Shown in pieces: positions 58,771 through 64,000 of a DNA stretch of 64,000 nucleotides. Positions within the stretch are counted from its first letter, which is position 1. Each line of letters opens with the position of its first letter. The notes under the pieces were generated by a model. The model was not told where the DNA came from. It saw only the letters and a list, made by a program, of their open reading frames with translations, and did not search any database. Origin of the DNA: Spongospora subterranea f. sp. subterranea (Eukaryota > Endomyxa: Phytomyxea > Phytomyxea > Plasmodiophorida). A program made the translations under genes and the position numbers. Location: positions 20,274 to 84,273 of the forward strand of contig JAUGWO010000058.1 of NCBI GenBank assembly GCA_049724395.1. The letters are read 5' to 3'.

Positions 58771-61700
58771 GGGTTGACCCTCCAATGGCTCAACAAACAA
58801 GGTGAAGATGAATTCAAATAAACCTGATGGACTTAAGGGTAGTTTCACAAGGGGTTATAGGATTATTCTGTTGTATTCACATCAACTTTTCTCGGTATAA
58901 ATCCATTTGATTCTGGCCAACATTGGCCCAGATACATATGTGTATTCAACACCTCCCTCCGCTATGGACTAGGTAGGCAACTCACGCTCGATTGATGTCG
59001 ATTGATTTTGTTGTTGAGTCTAATGAATGGGTGGAGTCGGCTACCATCAGATATGAGGGCAGTAGAAGGGATGACAATAGATTCCACCCCGAATAGAGAA
59101 CAACCGACTCGTCTTCGGGTTGGAAATCGTGTACCTGGATAAGCGTAAAATGTTTGACACAAACACAATTACTGAATTAAATGAGAAAACTCACCACGAT
59201 AATTCGACTTGTCGACATGGGTTAGGACCGATTTGTCGGAATAATCTTAGTGGGTTGTGAATTTCTGATGTGAGATGTTATATATCCAGCCAAGAATCAC
59301 AATTGAAGCGAATGTTCTAAATTGACGATGACGGGCGAGGGAATCTGTTTCCATATTTCACATGAAGGGCAACGGTCAAGGTATGATTCCAATAACACGA
59401 CATTGCCGACCACGACACTATTTCTGAATCTGAGTCGTCATCTCCAGTTAATGCGATTTGATCACCCAACCTCTCCTCAGGTATGATCTGACCGTATGTC
59501 ACTGAATCACGCTCCGAATGCCATGAATTTGCATGGAATACCGTTCTAACAACGATCAAGGACACACATCGCCCTTTGATCAAGCGGCTGTTTAACTCAT
59601 ATGCTGGTCATTTGATCCTGTTCGACGACAAGTATCCTTGAGGTTATTGGTTGAAACTGAATTCCCGTTCTGGAGTAGCGCCACAACACCGGGACAACCT
59701 TCAAGGGTCCAGCAGCAAACGTCAGTTTTGTGTGGCGACGGCTGTGATTGGCAATGATCAAAGGCGACAGTGGACAATCAAATCAATATTCAGAACGACA
59801 ACTGCGCTGCGATTACTGAATAGTCTCTGTCCCGGCAAACCGTCCCAATGGTCATCGAGACCGGAAAACGTGCCATAAATCAGGATCACTTTCAGGACCT
59901 TTCGTCGGCTGTCGTCGTTGCCAGGGAATAAATGGCCCAATTCCCAATCCATTTCCCTTTGTTGAATATCCGTTCAAGGCAGCAATTACCTCGACGAGTT
60001 CCTTGACAATCCAGCGGTTAACTTGCGATTGGCGCTGGCCACGATCAAACCTGTTAAAGCTGCTTCGCAGTTCACCCTACTCATCAAGTTCGTGTCATCT
60101 TCTTCACTCTGAATAAATCGAGTGAACCGGTGTCAAGAGAAATATGTTTCTTCAAAAGTGATCACTGGTTTACGCGAACTTGATCGCGACCGAAATGCTA
60201 TTACTGTTTGGACGGAATGAGAGTTGTGCTGGAGACCCTGATCCATTCCTCGATAGCTGGTCGCGATAATGGTCTGAGACCTGTACCGGACTCGGAACCA
60301 GATCGGGTGTGGAATGTATAAAGGCAAACACCATAATCGATAAACGATCATGAAAGTGTGTTTTATGGTGACGATATATCAAATTCTCATCTCTGAACAC
60401 AATGGAGAAACGAGAATTGGCGCAACAACGCGTGTATGGAAATCTGGTCCTGATCCGATCTGGTAAAAAACATTTCTCTTTCAGGGAGCGTTGGTTGGAT
60501 GTTCTGGGTGATTCGAGCGAAGGTCGTGGTGATTTCGACGGACGATATTCACGACAGGATGTGTCGGGACCAGAGTTTGAGAATTAGTGATGAAGATCCA
60601 TTGGCGTTCACGACGACGAGATCGACATTGACATCAACACTGTTTTGATCATTTGTGGCCGTTCGGGACAGGTATTCTGATTCCATTGTGGTAATATTTG
60701 TTGCAGAATAATCGTTGATGACCAGGGCCATCATCCCCCACGACCGCCGTCCCACAGAAGACCTCATGTACCTTATGACCTTTCTTTCCGAAATCGCAGG
60801 GGCGCAATCGACCACCGACAGCGTATTTTATGAATGGCGCTGAAGTGTTGACAATTTCAAGTTTCGGAGCCCAATACTGATTTGATTGTGGTGACGAATC
60901 ACGCGCTATTGGCGTTGTGCTCAAGTGATTTGTCAATCTGAGGTTTGCGGCGACGCCGTCTTCACTGGATCAATAATCGGCAATCAGATGAATCAGTGTC
61001 TAACAAATGAAACCGTTGTCGCTCGCTGATGACGAAGATTGATTCGCGACTTTCGGCAAATACGAGTCGACTGTGACCAACGATCGCTGAAGATCGCAAT
61101 CGATCGTGTTCTCCGAGTCCCATTGCCGAGGTCGCCCCAACCGATGTCAGGTTCATAGGTCGACCATTTCTGGGCACACCATTCTCACACGACAGCCCAA
61201 CCATTCACAACAACAAAATGCGCTTTCGGAATCGATTGTTTATAAAAGGCGCGTTCACGGTTTGTTAACAATCTGCCAAACTTTGCAACCGCAAACAAAT
61301 CAACTAGATGACGACGCGTCGCATTGTCTTGTCAGCCCGACCAACAATCGTTTGCAGCAATTCTCTGATTTCTCATGGGAATTTATCGATGACAACTGAC
61401 TTTGGCTCGGACCCAATATCAATCATCATTTGAAGTGTTCTGCACGATGTTGAATCAGCACAATGTTCTGGCGCGTCGTGGAGTATATGTTCAAGCCCTA
61501 CACCTAGTGCATTGCTGACGCCTTGATCTAATTCACGTCAAACGGTTTGAATATACGAAGCCGGGTCGTGATGACATTGGACGATTGACTTTCACCGTAC
61601 ATTATTTGGTCGTTCAATTGGGTGAACTCTTGGAAAATTCGGTATTGGAGCGATATTCTCAGAATGGTGTCTGACGGAAGGGAGCATTTGCCAACAATCG
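58771..61700. other. Gene-poor stretch with possible transposase debris
   Basis: About 2.9 kb with only short, overlapping ORFs on both strands. Minus-strand frames at 60936-60549 loosely recall the basic and GGGSVMVWG region of Tc1-type transposases (FGKKGHKVHEV; SSVGRRSWGMMALVIND), but too weakly to call. The small plus ORF 60402-60587 (MEKRELAQQRVYGN) has no recognisable relatives. No RNA gene or tandem repeat was seen. Confidence 0.3.
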
Positions 61701-63095
61701 GGTTATCCTGACATCGAGGTTGAGGAGGTCAAAAACGGGAATGCCGCGTTGGCGAGCACGGACGCAATCGCTGCAAGCTTTGGGGCATCTAAGACAGATT
61801 TCCCAATTTCCCATATATTGTTGGCGACTAACAATCCGAAATCTTGGTCCGGTTCTTCCGATGATGATGACCGTGATTATGGTCCTGCACCAACTGGCGA
61901 CACGGAAAGCGCTGAAGTGTCGCCCATCTCAAGCAGACGGCACCGTTCCGTACCAATTCATTTGCATTGAGTTCGCTTCGCGCTATGTCTGCGACGAATT
62001 CGTGAAAAGACATTTACTGATTGGCGCAGGTCAACCTGCCATTTCCTGGCACCTCTTCGAATCTTTGAGTCATTTTTCCTGGACTCATGGCATTGGACAC
62101 ATTTTCAATGGTCGGCATCTAGAGGGCCATTAAATCAACGATCGATTGACTTTTCCGCCAACCTTTCCAGCTGTGGAGGCTTTGACAAGCAAGAATATGG
62201 TCCAGTTCATAACAAGCCGTGCCAATGTCATCAAAGGGCTCACAGAGTTTCGTAAACTTATGTGCAGCTTTGTTCAAAAACCCAATTCAACTTTTTGTTG
62301 TTCCAGAGAGGATTGCTTCAACGGGGTCAAGTTGCCCAGTCAGCTGTTTGTCCCAAAAAGATCTGCCGAGTCCTTTGTCAAATCCGTCAGGTTTGAAAAG
62401 CGCAAAACCTACCACCAACCATTTGATTTTCCCGAAACTCATCCTGATTTTTTCGTAAAGTTTGATTCTGCTTTCCGGAAAATTGTTGACAGAAAAGCAG
62501 TCACGCCGGAGTGGTGTTTCAGACCACTTTGAATAAAAACAGAAATCACCCATTTCGCGAATGTTTCCAGTCTGATTTCTCAGACGATGCCTTCTTTAGC
62601 GAGAATCGAAAACAGTACAATCTCCTGATGGTTTGGACCGAGTTTGCAGCAACAGTAGTTGCTGTACACGTCTGGCCGATGTCAGAGTTGACTACTGTCT
62701 GCTGGTGTCTTTGCTAGCGAATCATGAATGCGGATGTCGTTCGAGCACTGGGTTCAAAGTGAGAGTTCCAGGAATTATGGTCTATCTCTGTCCACTTCTG
62801 GAGATGACTTCCTCTTCTGCAGTTGTTTCACAATGTCTGACAAGCAATTGGGCCGAGATTGTACTGATCACGACGCGTTGCTCCATTTGATTACAGTGCC
62901 CCATTGTATGTCTTCAAATGACTTCATTGATCCTCAATTTGTTTCCATTGCCAATGGAAGCAATGAGACTTTTGGTTTGGTTTCGAAGAAAAGATTCACA
63001 AATAGCGAAAACAGGTCAGATTGGATTCAACGGGTAGTCACATTAGTCGCAACAGAACTGTTGTTGTTGTTGTTGCTGATTCTGAGTTGATTCCG
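61701..63095 (+). other. Possible exons of unrecognised genes
   Basis: Plus-strand frames show locally protein-like composition: 61749-61970 (SSDDDDRDYGPAPTGD), 61930-62133 (VPYQFICIEFASRYVCDEF), 62146-62532 (FRKLMCSFVQKPNSTFCC; ETHPDFFVKFDSAFRKIV) and 62728-63090, ending in a run of Leu (ELLLLLLLILS). They lie in changing frames separated by possible introns. The last could be a tail-anchored or GPI-type end. I cannot join them into a gene or name a family. Confidence 0.25.
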
Positions 63096-63625
63096 ATACC
63101 AACGTCAGGTTGTGGAAATCGAACGGATTCCAATTCGATTCTTTGTGGAACTTGTCGGGAAGGCTGAGAATCAGACCATGTTGCCCGAAACCTCCTGCTA
63201 TGCCTAGGCAGTTTCCACATCAAAATGCCCTGTGATTATGCCCTGACTGGTGAATATCTTTTTCGGTGATTATGATTTCATCGATTCGACTACTAATATT
63301 GCCATCACCCAAGACATTAGTGCAGCTGGTATGGTCCAGCTCGAATGGTGGACGATTCTTGCCATACGGAAATGGTATTTGTTGTGTCAACAATTTGATG
63401 TTTGAACAGACCACCAGACGTCTCTGCCCAACTCCTCAAAAATCACGACGATAAATCGTTGAACATGGCGTCTGCAATATATGAAGAAATCCCCCCCAAA
63501 CCGGAGCCTTGTTCATTCTTTAGTCTATCGTCGATCTTCGTGTCAACTCCGACCTCGGTCAACACCAGCTCCCGCTGACCAGTTTTTGAACTGCGATATC
63601 ACCTGGGAGCCATTTTCAATCAGAA

Positions 63626-63902
63626 ATGAATATTCCGGTCATGGTTAAAGAAGTTTCAAAATCTGATCATGGTCCTGGTGCGTATAAGAGTCTTCTCGAT
63701 CCTGATACAAATGTTAGTACTGTACCCGATCTATTTACCGTCTAAAACTTGCCTTTAGCTACAAACTGAGCTAAAATCCTCTATTGGGTTGGAGAGACGT
63801 CTGAAGCTGAACCGGCTTGATGCAGCCTACAAAAGGAGCACACATTTTCCTAACCCAGATAAAACGCATGCAAAAACGAAATTTGTTGAATTTGTTTCAT
63901 AA
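63626..63902 (+). CDS. Small two-exon hypothetical protein, 76 aa
   Basis: Exons 63626-63712 and 63759-63902 join across a 46-nt intron (GTTAG...TTTAG) in phase 0. The protein starts MNIPVMVKEVSKSDHGPGAY and continues into a charged helix (TELKSSIGLERRLKLNRLDA), ending KFVEFVS. The start has A at -3. Charge and heptad-like spacing suggest a short coiled-coil or helical subunit. The family is not recognised. The spliced open frame and good splice sites support it being real. Confidence 0.5.
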
Positions 63903-64000
63903 AAAACACCTATATTAGACTCGAGTGAATGTGGGACAAGATCTGTTTCTCTCCACAATCGATTGATGACGGGATTTGGATCCAAATCCGCAGTTGGAAC

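Noticed and set aside
60549-60936. Tc1-type transposase
   Set aside because: Only a loose resemblance to one block, in two conflicting frames, with no catalytic triad.
1-64000. CRISPR arrays, operons, bacterial phage or retroelement copies
   Set aside because: The window is eukaryotic. The only dense direct repeat has no spacers, and no reverse transcriptase, integrase or capsid motif was seen.

Overview
This is a eukaryotic, intron-rich window, most likely from an early-diverging (zoosporic) fungus or a close relative. The evidence is many short GT-AG introns (mostly about 50-130 nt), genes packed on both strands, a full set of eukaryote-only genes (ATR kinase, eRF3, eIF1, TM9SF, NAA50, an ECM15-type protein), a soluble-adenylyl-cyclase-type gene of the kind kept by flagellated lineages, and DNA transposons resembling those of fungi. 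Lineage is an inference; no rRNA or other phylogenetic marker was read. Spliced structures below were worked out by hand from splice sites, reading frame and family conservation; exon ends may be off by a base or two.

Layout. 1-533 (-): edge of a gene with a psq-like helix-turn-helix. 1202-2915 (-): SAM-PH-PH adaptor in three exons. 4474-18685 (+): one giant gene of about 20 exons and about 4,290 residues: an adenylyl cyclase pair, NTPase, TPR, second NTPase, TPR, acidic linker, then a second, eroded cyclase pair, third NTPase and TPR. 18.7-20.6 kb: gene-poor, with a large inverted repeat. 20644-22367 (+): eRF3. 22636-23820 (+): XPG/FEN-like nuclease. 23883-32121 (-): ATR/Mec1 kinase. 32653-33040 (+): eIF1. 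35099-37463 (+): TM9SF protein. 37593-40468 (+): kinesin-like protein without a P-loop, plus coiled coil. 40.5-41.7 kb (-): unrecognised exons. 41.98-46.6 kb: DNA-transposon graveyard (pogo-like transposase with a zinc finger, its inverted partial copy, and a second transposon-type protein). 47.02-47.31 kb: 24-bp tandem array. 47374-48721 (+): WDR53-like WD40 protein. 49002-52838 (-): HEAT-like protein with an acidic tail. 53364-53965 (+): NAA50. 54141-54600 (-): small basic protein. 54972-55809: divergent pair of ECM15/UPF0045 genes. 56500-58770 (+): secreted Cys-rich triple-repeat protein. 58.8-63.6 kb: poorly coding. 63626-63902 (+): small two-exon gene.

How the genes relate. Most are housekeeping genes with no common pathway: translation (eRF3, eIF1), genome maintenance (ATR, XPG-like), membrane traffic (TM9SF), acetylation (NAA50). 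The unusual content is the giant cyclase/pseudo-cyclase protein, the P-loop-less kinesin-like protein, the Cys-rich secreted repeat protein and the mirrored ECM15 pair. Four clean single-base frame breaks in otherwise conserved genes (two in the cyclase gene, one each in eRF3 and ATR) suggest residual indel errors in the assembly, and this should colour any reading of broken genes here.
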